A stretch of 64,000 nt of DNA from Zhengitettix transpicula (taxonomy: Eukaryota; Arthropoda; Insecta; Orthoptera; Tetrigidae), in the NCBI GenBank assembly GCA_037074705.1, contig CM073596.1, positions 18,248,501 through 18,312,500 on the forward strand, given 5' to 3'. Under the pieces are notes generated by a model. The model saw only the letters and a list, made by a program, of their open reading frames with translations. It ran no database searches and was not told the origin of the DNA. Below, in pieces: positions 13,566 through 27,176 of this stretch. Position 1 is the first letter of the stretch; each line of letters begins with the position of its first letter. Both the position numbers and the translations under genes were made by a program.

Positions 13566-15554
13566 GAATTCCTGAAAACAGGCCACGGTGGGGGTTAAAC
13601 GGCAACCCACGATGTCTCGAATCGTTTCCAATGGCCGGAAATGACGGATTCAACTAAATCAGTTACCTGACCACTTAGCTCTCACATATCACACAAATGA
13701 CTGAAGATTCTAACAAAGAAAATTTCATACAAAAATTTTAAGGAACGAAACCCGTTGAGCTACGTGATAATTCCTCAGCAGTTGTCTGAATGCTACTAGT
13801 AACAGACGGTCGTATCAAGTACAGTACTTGCACCCTTTTGTTACTAAAAAAATTACTGGAACAACTAATCAGCGATGTTCTATCATCAAAAAATGACCTG
13901 ATTCATTGACATCATCCGGCAATAATCACCAACTATCATCAATACTTCAACAAATCTCAGACAGGCTGCTGACGATGCTACAAGAAAGAATTCAAGTTAA
14001 AAATATCGTTGACTCTTTGAAAACATCTGAACGTTTATTCGAACCGTCCTCAATCAAGTCTTCAAAAAAGTGAATTCTCTACTTTCAAAAGTCGCGGCAT
14101 CTTGACAGATATCACCAAAAAAAATTAAATGGCTTTTCTGAACGAAATATTAATTTAATAAAATAATAAAAATATTTCTCCGCTTAAACTGAAAAGTGAA
14201 ATACAATTTCACTTTCGTAATGAAAAATAATTGGATTTATCGTTAAAAGTATCGTTGGAGTAGCAGTGATTTAGCTAAAATAATTATGTTTTTTAGATGT
14301 TTCTTTAAGAAATAAAGTTGAGTCTATTCACAACATAAATAATGACATTTTCCGTGTCGTTTTTCAGGTATTCCATATGGGAAACGGTAACGTAATAGTC
14401 GTGCCTAACTGATGAAAGATAAAATTTTAGTGATATAGAGTCACTGAATCATTAAATTAATATTATAAAAATACTACTTCCAATTGTACCTGTTTGAAAT
14501 TCTCTTTTCGTATCGCTGCTACCTTAAAGCATGATTCGTTAAATAGTTATTTGTAACATATAAGAAGCAGCTACGGGAATTAAGTTAACCTGTATGTTAG
14601 CGGATTTCATGGGAAACTTACTAACTGAAACTGTTCTTTAATTTAGGCCTTCATAACTGCCACTACCCTTCTACATTAATCTGTGGTACCTATCCAGAGC
14701 TAGTGACGCATTTCATCAAAGAATTCAATCAGTATGTAAATGAACAATTCTCTTTGAAGTTTCACAGTTTCTAATGGTCACTACACTTGGGGAAGTTCCA
14801 TAGTTCATCCGAAAACTCACAAACACACTACGTTTCCGACCAAAAAAAGTGAATATTTTACCACCCCGAGATAAACAATTTTTTTAAAGATACTGTTAAT
14901 GTAAAATATGTTTTAGTAAAACTAGATCACTTCAGACATGTAGTAATCAATAATCTTCGTTACAGTTCGAACTCAATCGTGAGATATAATTGTCCAACAG
15001 CTCACAAGTTTTAACTTCGATATTCTAGTAATTGATTCCGTCAATATTTTGAACTACAGCAATAAAGAAAACGTAATGAGATTATATAATTATGACATTT
15101 CCATGTCTCATTATAATTATGGAATGAAATTAATGTATACCGATATATTTCACAAAATTGATTGATATATTTGAAAAATGTATTCTAACAACGTAACAAG
15201 ATAGATAATAAATGTTTTAATAATCGCTTAATTCATATGTTAGTCTAGTGTTAAATATTGTAAGCAGCGGCACTGTATGCAGTACTCGAGCATATGAAAA
15301 ATCAAAAATCGTGGTTACTTAAGACTTGAGTAATGAAAAGTAATGATCCGATAATTAAATTACTAATATTGTTAAATAATACAAAGTAATTGCTATTAAA
15401 TCGAAATTTAGGGAAAATATGGCATATTATCAGTATTCTTACTGCACGTATATATAAATACCGTTGCACTCATATAAATTTTGATGCATATCGTGTTATT
15501 TTAAAAATCGACCGATTATTTCAACAAAATATTTTTAGAATAACAGGGCAACAG
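13566..15554. other. Unique AT-rich sequence, no feature called
   Basis: It drops abruptly back to AT-rich composition after the CpG-rich island. No first exon with a donor was recognised on either strand. Confidence 0.45.
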
Positions 15555-16033
15555 GAGGGTAATCCACATTGTGGCAACTCCCCTTTAATATTATAGGAAG
15601 GGATTTGAAACGGGGGGAAGCGGAAGGGTAGAGAAAGGTAGCCAAGGGTTAACTAGGGCCCCTTGGGTGAAGTTTAAGGATCCTACCCAGTATTTACCAA
15701 AAAGTGATACAGGACAAACCATAGAAAACCTGCATCAGGTAGGTCGGGCAGTACGTACTTGTCCCACGCCCTTTCGATGACGGTAGAGGGGTTTGTCGTG
15801 GGTTCCCAGCATTCCCTTCTCCGTGCCTTGACCAGTTTAGGAGGCAGCTGGCCGACTGTTCCAATGGAACAGCGAGCAACTCTTACCGTATACCGAAAGT
15901 CTGCGATCCCAGAGCATACACCTCTCAAAACAGATCAAGGTGTCTCGGCTAGTGGGAAAAAAACGGAGAAGAAAAAGACATTCCCCAAAGGTAGCCCTCT
16001 CCGTTTCTCCAGAAAGGTTCTGCCAGGAAATTA
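15555..16033 (+). repeat. Family A interspersed repeat, copy 2
   Basis: It lacks the GTGTAGACAG head and begins at the GGGTAATCCACAT landmark, then runs through all later landmarks, including the AACTCTTACCG...TCTGCGA.CC segment. Its tail diverges from copy 3 but still aligns to the CAAAGGTAGCC block. Open frames in both directions here are broken differently in each copy, so I do not call a gene. Confidence 0.8.
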
Positions 16034-18041
16034 ATTTTTCAATTACTAGATCGACTGCAGGATATTTCACGTGACCTTATTGTTTATATTTTTATATTTC
16101 GTAGTAATTATTAAATACATTATGATTAAATTTTAACCATTTTATAAATATCGTTATTTGTACGTACTTCTTATGAATACTCCTGTACTAAACAAATATT
16201 TCCATACATATTAATTGAATACAAGAGTTATTCTTTGTCCATCCATTACCAGAGATATATTCAGTATAATTTTCTCAAATAGTCTTCATACGTTTGTTAT
16301 TCAATTCCACTATTTAAAAGTTTAAACTTAATGTGCGGTTAAACGCATGAACAAAAGATTATAGACTAAAATCATGGAATCACACGATGATTGTTCACCT
16401 AAGGACTGTGACGAACGATAAAAATAATATTACACATTATAATTTAATTTTAAATATAATTATTCAGATTATTATGATTAAAATGAGTTCAAATATATAT
16501 CATGAATTTATCTTTCACAATGTTAGGCTTGTGTCTTAAACCTACTCATTTATTGACTTTGAAAACTAATTCCTTTGTATGTAAGAAGTTTTGTATTACT
16601 AGAATTGAAATCAGTGGAGTGGACTGCATTTAATCGTTCCATGTATTGATATGCGAACAGTACATCAAAGGGATTATGGGGTTTTGCAATGTCCCGTTTA
16701 TAGTGCCATGTATTTCCGAACACCTCAATCTAGTTTAGCTTGGCTGTCACAAGAGTGGTCGCTTAGCCGTAGATATTTTTGAGCTACATTCCGCTAGTCA
16801 TAACGATTGTTAAATATTGTTTTAACAGAATAATAACAACGAACGTTAATTATAAATTTACATACACTTTTTGTACCCACTCAGACAAATACAGCGTACA
16901 ACTTTCAAAATAATTGCGTCCAAGCAATGGTAATTATTTAATTACATTTTTATTCTTGTTTGAGCCATCAATAAATTTTTCAAAATTACTTTAAGCATCT
17001 TAAATACTTATTTATTCAATAATAATTATTTTCAAACATTTTTTTATTTTTCTTCAGCTAGCAATTGTCAGTTTCTAACAAATACAATCTACAATGTTTT
17101 ACGTTAGATACAATAGCCGGACTGTAATTTTCATTCTCGAGCTGAAATAATCCTGCATTCTCCTACATATATCCGACTAACTTGTCTAATCCCTCGGCTA
17201 TATTTCTTCCCCCTTAGCTCGCCACCTCATTGCGTAATTAGTTTCCCCGTTTATTTGCAATTTTGTAAAGTTCCATTTATCACTTTGAACTTTATAAATT
17301 TTCTTGTTATAACTATTATTTTTTATTACGTATAATATAGTTTATTAAACACAACTAATAAGATAAACCTGTTTTTAGACGAATACATATAAAAAATTTA
17401 TTTATTTCTGCGCAACACAACTTTTATGCGGGCAGAATATACTTCATTTCAAAGACTTCATTAATTCCAGATGCGATTCAGACTTCACCGAATCCCAGAT
17501 ATACAAATAATTAATTATCTATTGAAAATTAAATAAATTTGATGACAGTATTCCGTGTGACAGACACGCCTTTCAGCAAATTTAATTCACTTAATTAAGG
17601 AGTGTCAACCGCATCTAAGCAGACATCACGTATAGTTACAGGGAATAATTTCGTCCACCTGAACAGACTGCTCCTGACATACGTAATATGAATTTGTGGA
17701 CGGCATCCCGAGTGGTCTAGCTTCAAATCACGAACATGTCCGTGGTTGTCAAGTACAAAACCTCCTATGTCTAATACTTACATATTTATGTTAGACATGG
17801 TGAGGTAATTTCCATATATCTGTTGCTTCAATTTACGTTTTTTTATGAAGTGATGTTTTTTTAAAAAAAAATTAAAAATTTGAAATTTTGCTGGCTGATT
17901 ATTTAATCTCTTATATCGTGATCCTAGTATACTTTCCCTTATAAATTTGTTCTACCGACGAGTCCAAGTATGTCAGACTTAAATTAATAAGATCTTAATT
18001 TGGTAGTTGAATCGTTAACTGAGGTCTTTTGTGTATAAAAA
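16034..18041. other. Unique AT-rich sequence, no feature called
   Basis: Near 17700 a GCATCCCGAGTGGTCTAGC stretch looks like the D arm of a Leu/Ser tRNA or SINE head, but the expected box B is only GGTTGTCAAG. Nothing else stands out. Confidence 0.45.
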
Positions 18042-18102
18042 TATCAGAATATTGACGACAGTAAAATCTATAATATTTATTCTGAGATATGTGGGTCTCG
18101 AA
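18042..18102 (+). repeat. Direct repeat R flanking family A copy 3, left copy
   Basis: The sequence starting TATCAGAATATTGACGAC and running to GAGATATGTGGGTC recurs at 18633-18693, just after copy 3 and before copy 4. It is absent in front of the other family A copies. Confidence 0.8.
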
Positions 18103-18117
18103 TGAAGAGAAGAGAAG

Positions 18118-18630
18118 AAGGCGTAGACAGAGTATGTATAGGGTAATCCACATAGTTGCAACTCCCTTCTTATAGCATAGGAAAGGGAGTGGAAGAGGGG
18201 ATGCGAAAAGGTAGAGCAAGATAGCCAAGGGTTAACTAGGGCCCCCGGGCTATGGGTTAAGGATCCTACCCGGCAATTCGCCGAAAATTGATGCAGGGAA
18301 AACCCTAGAAAAGCCTGCATTAGGTTGGTCGGACATTTGGTACCTGTCCCACGCCCGCCGTCCGATGGCGGTAGAGGGGTTTGCTGTGGGGTCGCAGCTT
18401 TACTCTCGCCGTGCCTTGACCAGTTGAGGAGGCAGTTGGCCGACTATTTCAATAGGAATAGAGGACAACTCTTACCGCATGCCCAAGGTCTGCGACCCCG
18501 GAACATACACCTCTCGAAACAGGCCGAGGTGCCTCGGCGTGTGGGAACCTTACTTCAAAAACCAGAGAGATGTGAAGGCATCTTCAAAGGTAGCCTGCTC
18601 CAGAGCTCTCTTAGAAGGTTCATCTGCGAG
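18118..18630 (+). repeat. Family A interspersed repeat, copy 3 (longest)
   Basis: About 510 bp from GCGTAGACAGAG to the ...TTAGAAGGTTCATCTG tail. It is the best reference copy: head, GGATCC block, GACCAGTTGAGGAGGCAG block, ACTCTTACCGCATGCCC block and the GAGGTGCCTCGGCG tail are all present. The 107-codon plus-strand frame and the overlapping minus-strand frames are not shared intact with other copies. A ~60-bp flanking sequence is directly repeated on both sides. Confidence 0.85.
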
Positions 18631-18632
18631 GG

Positions 18633-18693
18633 AATATCAGAATATTGACGACGTATAATCTATAAATATTTGTTCTGAGATATGTGGATCACG
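18633..18693 (+). repeat. Direct repeat R, right copy
   Basis: Second copy of the sequence at 18042-18102, with a few differences (for example TGTGGATC for TGTGGGTC). The order R-A3-R-A4 suggests a local tandem duplication of R plus a family A element, followed by deletion in A4. Confidence 0.8.
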
Positions 18694-18702
18694 AATTTTT
18701 TT

Positions 18703-18957
18703 TTGTAAGGTGTAGACAGAGTATGTATAGGCTAATCCACATAGTGGCAACTTCCATTTAATAGCATAGGAAGGGATTTAAAAGGAAGGGTAGAGAAAGG
18801 TAGCCAAGGGTTACCTAGGGCCCCCGGACTATGGTTTAAGGATCCTACCCGGCAATTCGCCTAAAAGTGATGCAGAAAAAACCCTAGAAAAACCTGCATC
18901 AGGTAGGTCGGGCATTCTGTACTTGTCCCACGCACATCCGATGGCGGAAGAGGGGTG
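18703..18957 (+). repeat. Family A interspersed repeat, copy 4 (3' truncated, tandem to copy 3)
   Basis: It begins at GTGTAGACAGAGTATG and ends at GGCGGAAGAGGGGTGTAG, about half the full length. It has an internal deletion relative to copy 3 in the AAGGG...GATGCG region. It lies only ~70 bp after copy 3, separated by the second copy of the flanking direct repeat. Confidence 0.85.
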
Positions 18958-19459
18958 TAGAATTGATACGGACGATTTTCCACATTGCTACGGCGAGTAA
19001 GTGCGTCTTTTGTAATTTAAACTGCTGTATCAGCCCACTTATTTTCACATTTGCATTTACGCTGTTAGATGTCATGGCAGCAGCAATAATAGGACTGGAA
19101 TGCTCCATAGAACACATCAGGCAGTATGCCACACAGACCATACAACTACGAGCTCATTTAAATTTATTACGGCCACTGTGGTGACCGCAACCAGAACAAT
19201 GACACAAATACAACAAACAGCAAAGTTAGCATAATTTCACACTAAATTAAGTTCAATTTGTTCATAAACTATATTAAATTAATTAATTAATTAAACAAAA
19301 AATATTCATCATTGTTTCAATCTTCAATTGTATAAATTGCGCAGTACGTTTTTGAGAGTCGGTAGATTTAATCTAATTTATTTCAGAGTTTAAGTTGATG
19401 CATATAAAGCTTTCGAAAATATAATCAGCATTAAAATGAAAAAAATTACGTCTGATTGA

Positions 19460-19652
19460 AAATAACGAATAATAAAGATAGCCAATTCAGATAAAAAGGG
19501 TAATATATATACCACACAACGTTTCTAGGATCCTTGTCCCTTTAGTCAGGTGCTTCTTAGCTGCTCTTAGCACCTGACGAAAGGGACAAGGATCCCAGAA
19601 ACGTCTGGTATTTATATCTCTCTTTGTCTGAATTGGCTATCTTTATTATTAG
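19460..19652. repeat. Palindromic MITE-like element D2 with long near-perfect hairpin
   Basis: Outer arms AAAGATAGCCAATTCAGA and TCTGAATTGGCTATCTTT are complementary. An inner 36-bp arm at 19519-19554 pairs with 19569-19604 with about two mismatches and a ~14-base loop. The whole element folds back over ~170 bp. Confidence 0.85.
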
Positions 19653-21194
19653 CTCTAATCATCACATGTAAATAAAATCTAAATAGATGCATGAACCGCA
19701 TCTATCTGTTGGTTTAAAAGACACAGGAATTTCACACATCCTGTGAGTAGAGCAACTACACTTACAGTTATGTCGCGCAGGTTGCGTATTTCAAATTAAT
19801 GTCAGCGCATCCTATTAATATACTATGTGTCTCACTACTAATTACATGATCTAATATCTAAAATCTAAATTGAGCTTTGACTGTCTAACACCTACCTCTG
19901 ATTATCTTATCGTAAGGTTAATTATATTTGTTTATTGTTTTGTAAGTCGTTTGTTACTTCAACAAATTTGCTTCTATATAACATTGATACTTCTCATATT
20001 TTTATATCTGTAACCATAAATATTAGACTTTTATGACATGGGTAGTCAGTATACGAGAATAAACGTACTGAATATTTATAATAAAGAGGAAGCGTAACAG
20101 GTATTGAACATCTGAGTAGTAGGTAGAAAGAAGGAAGAAAACTAGTGTTCTTTATGAAGATTGACTAAATAAATTTAGTGGAATACAATTGAACTAAACG
20201 ATCTTAAAGTATTTAGGAAATCAGGAGTACATATTCCCGTTTCTGAATTTCAGGCTCTGTTAGAGTTATCTGCTCCACTCGTATCTAATTGCGCGGATGG
20301 GATTGGATGCGGTCAGAGCGGCTCAATCCCCTTTAACCGCTCCCGTAAACCGCCATTAACAAGTTATAACACTGTTCTCGCCTAACTGAGCGCCACCAAC
20401 CACTCGGGTGAAAATGATGTAAATGACACTACGTAGATACGTCACGGTATTTTATAATAATGGTGATGGAATGTCGACGATTGCAGTGTGTGAGAGAACT
20501 AGGAGGAAATATCAGTTAATTTTACTAAATTTAAATATCTTTAGTCTCTGTCGCATTATTAATATATCTATCTTCTTTATGAAAATTACGTTCACTTTAT
20601 TGCGGCTGATCCTTGTAATTCAGAACGGTTGTCGGATTTGCAATCAACCATTCTTTAGATGTGTCTTTGTCTCTATAAATTGTACGGATCCGCCATTTTA
20701 TTAATTCATCCTATTTTATAATATTAGTGTACTAATCGATTATAGATTCAGAAACCCCTCCACCCCCCTCCTTTTGAACATTAATTTAACTCTGTATTTA
20801 TAGCCATTTCAAGCAATGCAAACCAATGAATTTATAAGGTGATCAGTGAAGGCAAAGTTCTTAGTTTCCGAGGGTCTGTGGGCATGTGGCAGATGTAGTC
20901 GTTCCCATTAGGAAAGGGTGGCAGGTGTTCAGAACCCGCATTTCCATCGTCACTGGATTGGGTTACCTTCCTCCGATAGCCAATAACCTCGCGAGGGAAC
21001 TGCGTGCATTATAATACGGCCACGACGAACTCGTAAAAAGATATAGGAAAATAAACTGTTCCTTAAAGGTGACATATTCACATATATAGAATTCATAATA
21101 TCACTAAATATATTTATCAACGTATTATTTTTATGTGAAGAATTCAGCTTTAATTCCGAAATAAAGTAAATGTTATGAAAATAAAAGAAATTTT
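19653..21194. other. Mostly AT-rich sequence with two GC-richer patches
   Basis: Patches at 20270-20410 and 20870-21010 are above background in GC and match none of the repeat families. Neither has a usable open frame with splice sites. They could be regulatory or decayed repeats. Confidence 0.4.
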
Positions 21195-21540
21195 TGTTTG
21201 GTATTTTTTAAAACATAAACGGAGCTTTCTACACAAAAAGCAGTATTATATTACATTTACAATGTATTTTAACCGGAACTATATATCGTCTGTCTATATA
21301 ATGATACCGTTTAAAGTTGTCTTAACTTTAACTTTGAGAGAAAAAAAAGTAACCAACAACACTTCTGTCTTGAATACAAGATGTTTAACAATGCGTTGGA
21401 AAAAACGGATTGTTTTACATGTATTTAATATTTACTCCGATAGTGCGTCAGACTGGTTGCATATATTGCCTAATTTATTTTAAAAAATCATATGGAAACT
21501 AGTCAATTGTAAAAAGTGTAATATATTATCTAAATAATAT
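21195..21540 (+). repeat. Diverged tandem duplication, unit 1
   Basis: It shares AACCGGAACTATATATCG plus flanks, AAAGTAACCAACAACACTT, GTGCGTCAGACTGGTTGCAT and ATATTATCTAAATAATATTT with the following unit at an offset of 350-362 bp. The 102-codon frame here is not kept in unit 2, so it is not called. Confidence 0.85.
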
Positions 21541-21905
21541 TTTTTCTCTGGAATTGTTTAAAACATAAACTGAGCTCTCTACACCAAAAGCAATTTTATA
21601 TTACGTTTATAATTAATTTTAACCGGAACTATATATCGTCTGTCTATATAATGATACAGTTTTAATCGTATTAATTTTAACTTTAAAAGAAAAAAGTAAC
21701 CAACAACACTTGAGTATTACATACTCAAAGTTTAACAATGCGTAGGAAAAATCGCATTGTTTTATATGTATTTAATATTTACATACATTAAATTTACTCC
21801 CATAGTGCGTCAGACTGGTTGCATATATTGTCTAATTTATTTTAAAAAATCATGTGGAAACTGGTCAATTGTAAAATAATGTAATATATTATCTAAATAA
21901 TATTT
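21541..21905 (+). repeat. Diverged tandem duplication, unit 2
   Basis: Second unit. It carries scattered substitutions and a ~12-bp insertion (an extra TTTACATACATTAAA-like stretch) relative to unit 1. The divergence indicates an older event than the ~0.96-kb tandem pair. Confidence 0.85.
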
Positions 21906-24900
21906 TATTTTAACATCTGGTATTAATCATACAATATATTTACCAACCTACTAAAAAACGTTTTCATGTAAACTAAAAAAAACAATAGTGTTTTTCTGTC
22001 TTAATGTATTAATTATAAAAATACAATATTTAAAATAAAAGCATAAATTAGTTACGAAGAATATCAATGAAACAAAATTCCAAATTAGAAATTTATATAT
22101 TTCCAACTTCTTATCACCTGTTTTCGATTCCCTCCATACGAAGTTCCGAAGTTGTGGTCTTGCTCGTTCCTTCCAGCCTTGGATATTTTTCCCCTTTATC
22201 GCTATAACTTATACAAATTAGCGTCAAACTCGCATTTAATGGCCCGTCCTTAGCAACTCCCTTTTTCGAAAACAGGACGCGTAAGGGAAGACTAACTCCG
22301 CTGAGCCTGCAACTTCTTTATCACATTATCGGGTTCGAATCCTTTAATCTTTATTCTAGATGTCGAGATGACGGAGGAAACTTACGTAGTTTCCGTGAAC
22401 TTGTGCAATGCGTGTTTGCGAACCGGGAAACTGATACTCACCGTGCGTAAATAATTCGAACCTCGATTTACATTTGCTTTAAACGTACCTCAGAACATCC
22501 AGTTTCTGCTCTGATGAAAACATTTTTTAGTTTTTATTCGCTGCAGGAAAAATTTGCATGATTATTCTTCATTTCCTAGGAATATTTTAGTCTATGCTTA
22601 ACTATATGAATATATTAAAATAAATATCACATAGAAGCTAACCATTATTTTCGACTTTTTAATTAAATTACTTAATAATGTTAAGAATTCAAACTGTTCT
22701 TGCTTAGAGTATTTATATTCACACTCCTTTTAAGAAGCAGCATATTTAAAATAAATATGACAAAAGTATTATTTAAAACAAAACTACTCGTACCTTTACA
22801 ATTAGTTCTACGTCAAAAAAATGAAAATATTAAAAGAAGCTTCCCTTGACGGCGTAAACGGAAATAATATTTATTGAGTTTTGAGAAGTATTGTATAGAA
22901 AATTATCTGTGAGCAAAAATTGAATTACGAAAGAATAAATACATATAAATCTTTATAATCGAAAGGTAATGCTGATTTCGATGCTGTTTGAAGCATGTGT
23001 CTTGAGACATTAAGAAAATAAAAGGAAAATAAGCAATTGTAATCCAAATATTAGCAGAGAAAATGCAGTTATTTTATCTACCTGTCAAAAAAGTAGACTG
23101 CTGATAAAAATACCTAAAGTATAGCCAAACGTCTCCTAGTGCGATGTTATTTAAAAACTAATTTATACATTAATAAGATAGATATAATTAATAAATGTAA
23201 GCTTTCCCGGTGTAAATTATTAATAAATGTTTCACAGTTAAGCTCAATGTTGACGTTTCTGCGGTCAGTCTCTCTGAAGACAGCGGTAGAGATGACCTCT
23301 GAAACGTCAACATTGATAAATTTGAACCTGGTGCTCAACCGTGATAAATTTATTAATAATACTGACCTACTTTATATTATCATAGGTTCATGTTATTTTG
23401 AAATCAAAAGTAGGTCCGAACAAGCGAACAGAACATTCTTAAATCATTTCCTAAAACTCTGCACACACTATTATATGCAATTCAAGCTGAATGGTAAAGT
23501 TAGATCAAAATAAGATAACAGGAAACTTTTCATGTGTGTTGCTGCAGACGTTAATGTAAAATTGTGTAAGGAAAATGGTATATAAATTATTTTCAGGGTA
23601 TTAAGAATTTGGAGCGTGGTGTTACGAAGACCTCAGTGTGAGGTCCAAAAATTGTAAAAGTAAACTGCAGCTGTTAATAGGAGAGAAATTATTGTTATAG
23701 TATGTGAAATAAATAATAAACAATGCTATATATCTGAAAATATTTTCAAAAACCCCACCGTGATGAAAAAAAATTAAAGGAACGTTGGAAACCGAAATTG
23801 ATCAAATGTAGTTATAATGAGAGGTTTCACAACTCCGTAACCTACTCGTTGATTTTCAGAATTTCTAATCCAACGCAGCAATTCGCCGTAATTTGCAACA
23901 AGAAACTTCTCTTGGCTAATGTTGCCGTCGAGGAGGCGTCCTGTTGCCGTGTCTACGTTTCCAGTGCTGACTACTCGACTCTAACTACTCCAACATTCGT
24001 GGTAATGAAAGCGACGTCGTACTCGTCGCTGTTTATTAGCAATGAAGCCGCTAAGTTCTAGCTAACTCAACTAGCTGCGGCGGCACCAGCAATATTAAGA
24101 CAAGTTGAAAAGCTAATTGTGGTGAAGCTTTCCCTTTATGACTTTCGACTTCCTCAGAGGTTATTGAAAATATTGAAGCCGATATGTTAGGTTGAGGGTT
24201 GACAGTTTTCGAAACACGAGTTCATTTAAGTATTCCGAGGTAAACCCTGTAATAAAGTTTGGACGAACATATTTGCGCAGAGACATTTTTGAACGGCAAA
24301 TGGAATAAATTAAAATCTAAGGTCGGAAGTTTCTCAAAACCTCAGTAATTGGGCCAATACGTTTTAACGAATAGCTGCACAACTTAAAATATAGGGTCAG
24401 ATTTTTCGCTGACGAATGCTGTGCCAACAGAAATATAAAAATGGAACGGGATACATTAATAATAAAAGAAGATCTCAACGAAGAACGAATATTTAGGCAA
24501 TGATGAAAATTAATTGTCTGAAAAGTAATTCAATTTTTTTTGAAAATTTAATTTGATAAATGTACCGGAATATAATTGAGATGTATAAACAACTCGAATA
24601 AGTGTCAAGCTGCAAGCATTGTAACTCTGATTCTTTAAACTCTTATTCTTGACCCTTTATTTTTCCTAAAGACGAGTGGAGTTTTTACTGTTCGAAATGT
24701 TGAAACCACCTTTAGTTTCCTCACATTATAGAATTTCTTGGTTCATTCTTACGTAAACAGTGTAATATCCCAATAATCTCTCTACCAATTATAACAACAA
24801 TATTTCGTGGAGGAAACTGGCGATTTTAATGACGAGGAAATCGAACTCATCATTAGGATTATTTTAAAAAAGGTAAGTGCAAAAAAAGGCAGTCTAATCT

Positions 24901-27176
24901 TGCTGGAATCCTTATGGAATATTAATGCTGATAAATAAATTTTTGTAATGTCAATTTCTATTATTCAACTTATTTAAAATTTTATATATATTTTAAGTCA
25001 GAATAGAAGAGATTACATAATCAGGATTACCCTTGTCAACTTTTATCCGTTTACGTAAGAAACATACGTTATTGGTGTCCAATTATCAAGTAAATTGGTT
25101 ACAAATTCAATCGCTCTTTCGTAAGTAAAGCAAAGATGTCTCTTTAACCGTAATTGGCCGTCTATCGGAGCCTTTGATCTTCGATGTGGCTTTTTTTTCT
25201 TTATGTTGTTCCATATCAAAGAATGAACAACTATTTTATCGATGACATGCTATTTCAATTTGAAATTACTAATATGAAATGTTAGGCTTGTTAATTAGAA
25301 CAGATATTATCTTTACTCGCATAATTAATGCTCTAATAGTAATTAAATACTATTTGAATATACCGGAAACCTTTTTAACATATTAAACTATTTTTAATAT
25401 ATATATATATAATATGTATAATATATATGTGGAGAAAAAAATTATTTATGTTATCTACCATAACTACTATGTACTACTATGAAGTAGAATGAGCAACGTT
25501 CTTTTTTTAATTTTCAACGAATTATTTAACTATCTATGAAAAGTAAAAAATAGCAACTCTTTTTACAGATATATCATTTTGAAATAAATTATTTCTATAG
25601 TAAACATAATTCTCTATACTCGTAAGAAACGCTACATGAAATAATTTTAGTAGTTGAGTGTCCCTTATTCCACAATACAAAAATAAAAATTTTTTTCTAA
25701 ATCTAACCTTTTCTATTTAATTTAAATTTAAAAATATTCCAACGTATATTTCACAAAAAATTACATTATACATTATAATGCAGTTTGCATAGAGGTACCT
25801 TATAACTAAAAATTATTAAATGCCTACAAGTCATTACTTCATTACATACTCAAAGAGTTTAAACGTTCGCTCTCGACCCGCAAACATTAAAACCGTACGT
25901 ATTTTTTTCTTTGAAAATATTTGCTGACATTGATCTCAAAACTTTCAAATGGTTATTCAGCAATGAAAAAAACTCATAAACATCGTAATTTACTCAAGAA
26001 ATGAGTTATTCGTAAACTAGTAAACAGTTTTAATTTATAATAAATGTGATGCAAAAGTGAATATTAACGATGGATAAATTGTTTGAACTTCTGTAAATGA
26101 ATTTTTTGTATCAGAAAAAACTGTCATTGTTTTATGAAAATATTCTTTCGAAATATATATTCATGAAACTGGATATTGCGCGTGCGTAAATATTCAACAA
26201 TATCTCTTGAATTTCAATAGAGATTTCATATAGTATCCGAACAATTTTGATTGTATAACGATTTATTTTGAGGGTGAATAAAAAAACTTTAGCTCTTTGA
26301 AGTAACGAACAGGCAGTTTCCGTGGAAATTGTTTTAAAAATGATTTTATATTGAGAATTCATAAAAAATATTTGATTTTAATGTTGAAAAATATTTTATC
26401 CTAACATATTTATTATAAACACAAAATCATGGTGGTGGACAAATGTATGTATCTATTTACTATCTACAGATAGATCGGTGTTAGATGCATGAACAGGTAA
26501 ATCTACACTAAAAGTATAAGAATGAATTCACGATATTTTGAAAAAAATACTAGGGAAACTGATTTAATTATGTAATCTTTAAGTGGAATTATGAAGTTGG
26601 TCGAAATATTTTTAATCATCGAAAATACTGTTATAAGTTACACCTGGTATAGTTTGAACGGGACGAGGGATAACTTTATTAGTAAGGTTTCTAATATACG
26701 CATTCTGTTTTTGGGTAATACCCGTTAACACAGTGTTTCTATTGTCTCTTATTGAATGGAGTGTCAACGTGGAACGATTTAGCCGGTGAAATTACACTGG
26801 CCTTTACTAACCCTTGTGTCGCAGGGAGTGAATGTACCTAATTCCCTCTGGGACTCGCACGTCCAGACTACGGAACTGGAAAAGCGATATTCACTTCATA
26901 ACGCGTGGAAAATCCACCAGTTTCTCCTGGCAGGAGCAGATACTTCACTTTCAACCAAACCGACGAAATGCAGTACTCACCTTCAATTTCATAATTCTTC
27001 CCTAGTTGTATAATGGTTTTATCTAACAAGAACCTGTAATTAACAACCCTTCAATTAACCCACCTCATTTCTCCACAAAAATAATTCAATGTTTTTAAGG
27101 TACAACACTTAATCTCATTCCTTACTTCTAAACATAATTTTATGAAATTCTATTAATTCATGCATTTATATTTTAT
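21906..27176. other. AT-rich sequence with palindrome C2 and small GC-richer patches
   Basis: Apart from C2, patches at 22130-22450, 23900-24090 and 26790-27010 are less AT-rich. The last begins with a plausible plus-strand acceptor (CCCTTGTGTCGCAG) and stays open ~70 codons, but it has no recognised similarity and no clear donor. A TA run lies at 25397-25412. Confidence 0.4.
23199..23360. repeat. Palindromic MITE-like element C2
   Basis: Same leader and right arm as C1. The inner 15-bp arms CAATGTTGACGTTTC and GAAACGTCAACATTG are perfectly complementary and flank a ~30-bp centre. Outer arms TATTAATAAAT/ATTTATTAATA also pair. Confidence 0.75.

Noticed and set aside
15683..16070. Several 60-90-codon frames in family A copy 2, and similar ones in copies 3, 5 and 6
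   Set aside because: The frames differ between copies and are broken by indels, so no intact gene can be supported. A former coding origin is kept only as a finding.
17697..17765. SINE/tRNA-like head with CCCGAGTGGTCTAGC
   Set aside because: The box B position reads GGTTGTCAAG, the stems do not pair, and no SINE body or tail follows.
22325..22345. Isolated box-B-like GGGTTCGAATCC
   Set aside because: No box A or cloverleaf stems within tRNA distance upstream.
26786..27013. Plus-strand 75-codon frame after an acceptor-like CTTGTGTCGCAG
   Set aside because: No recognisable similarity, no convincing donor, and it lies antisense within the presumed intron. Noted only as a GC-richer patch.
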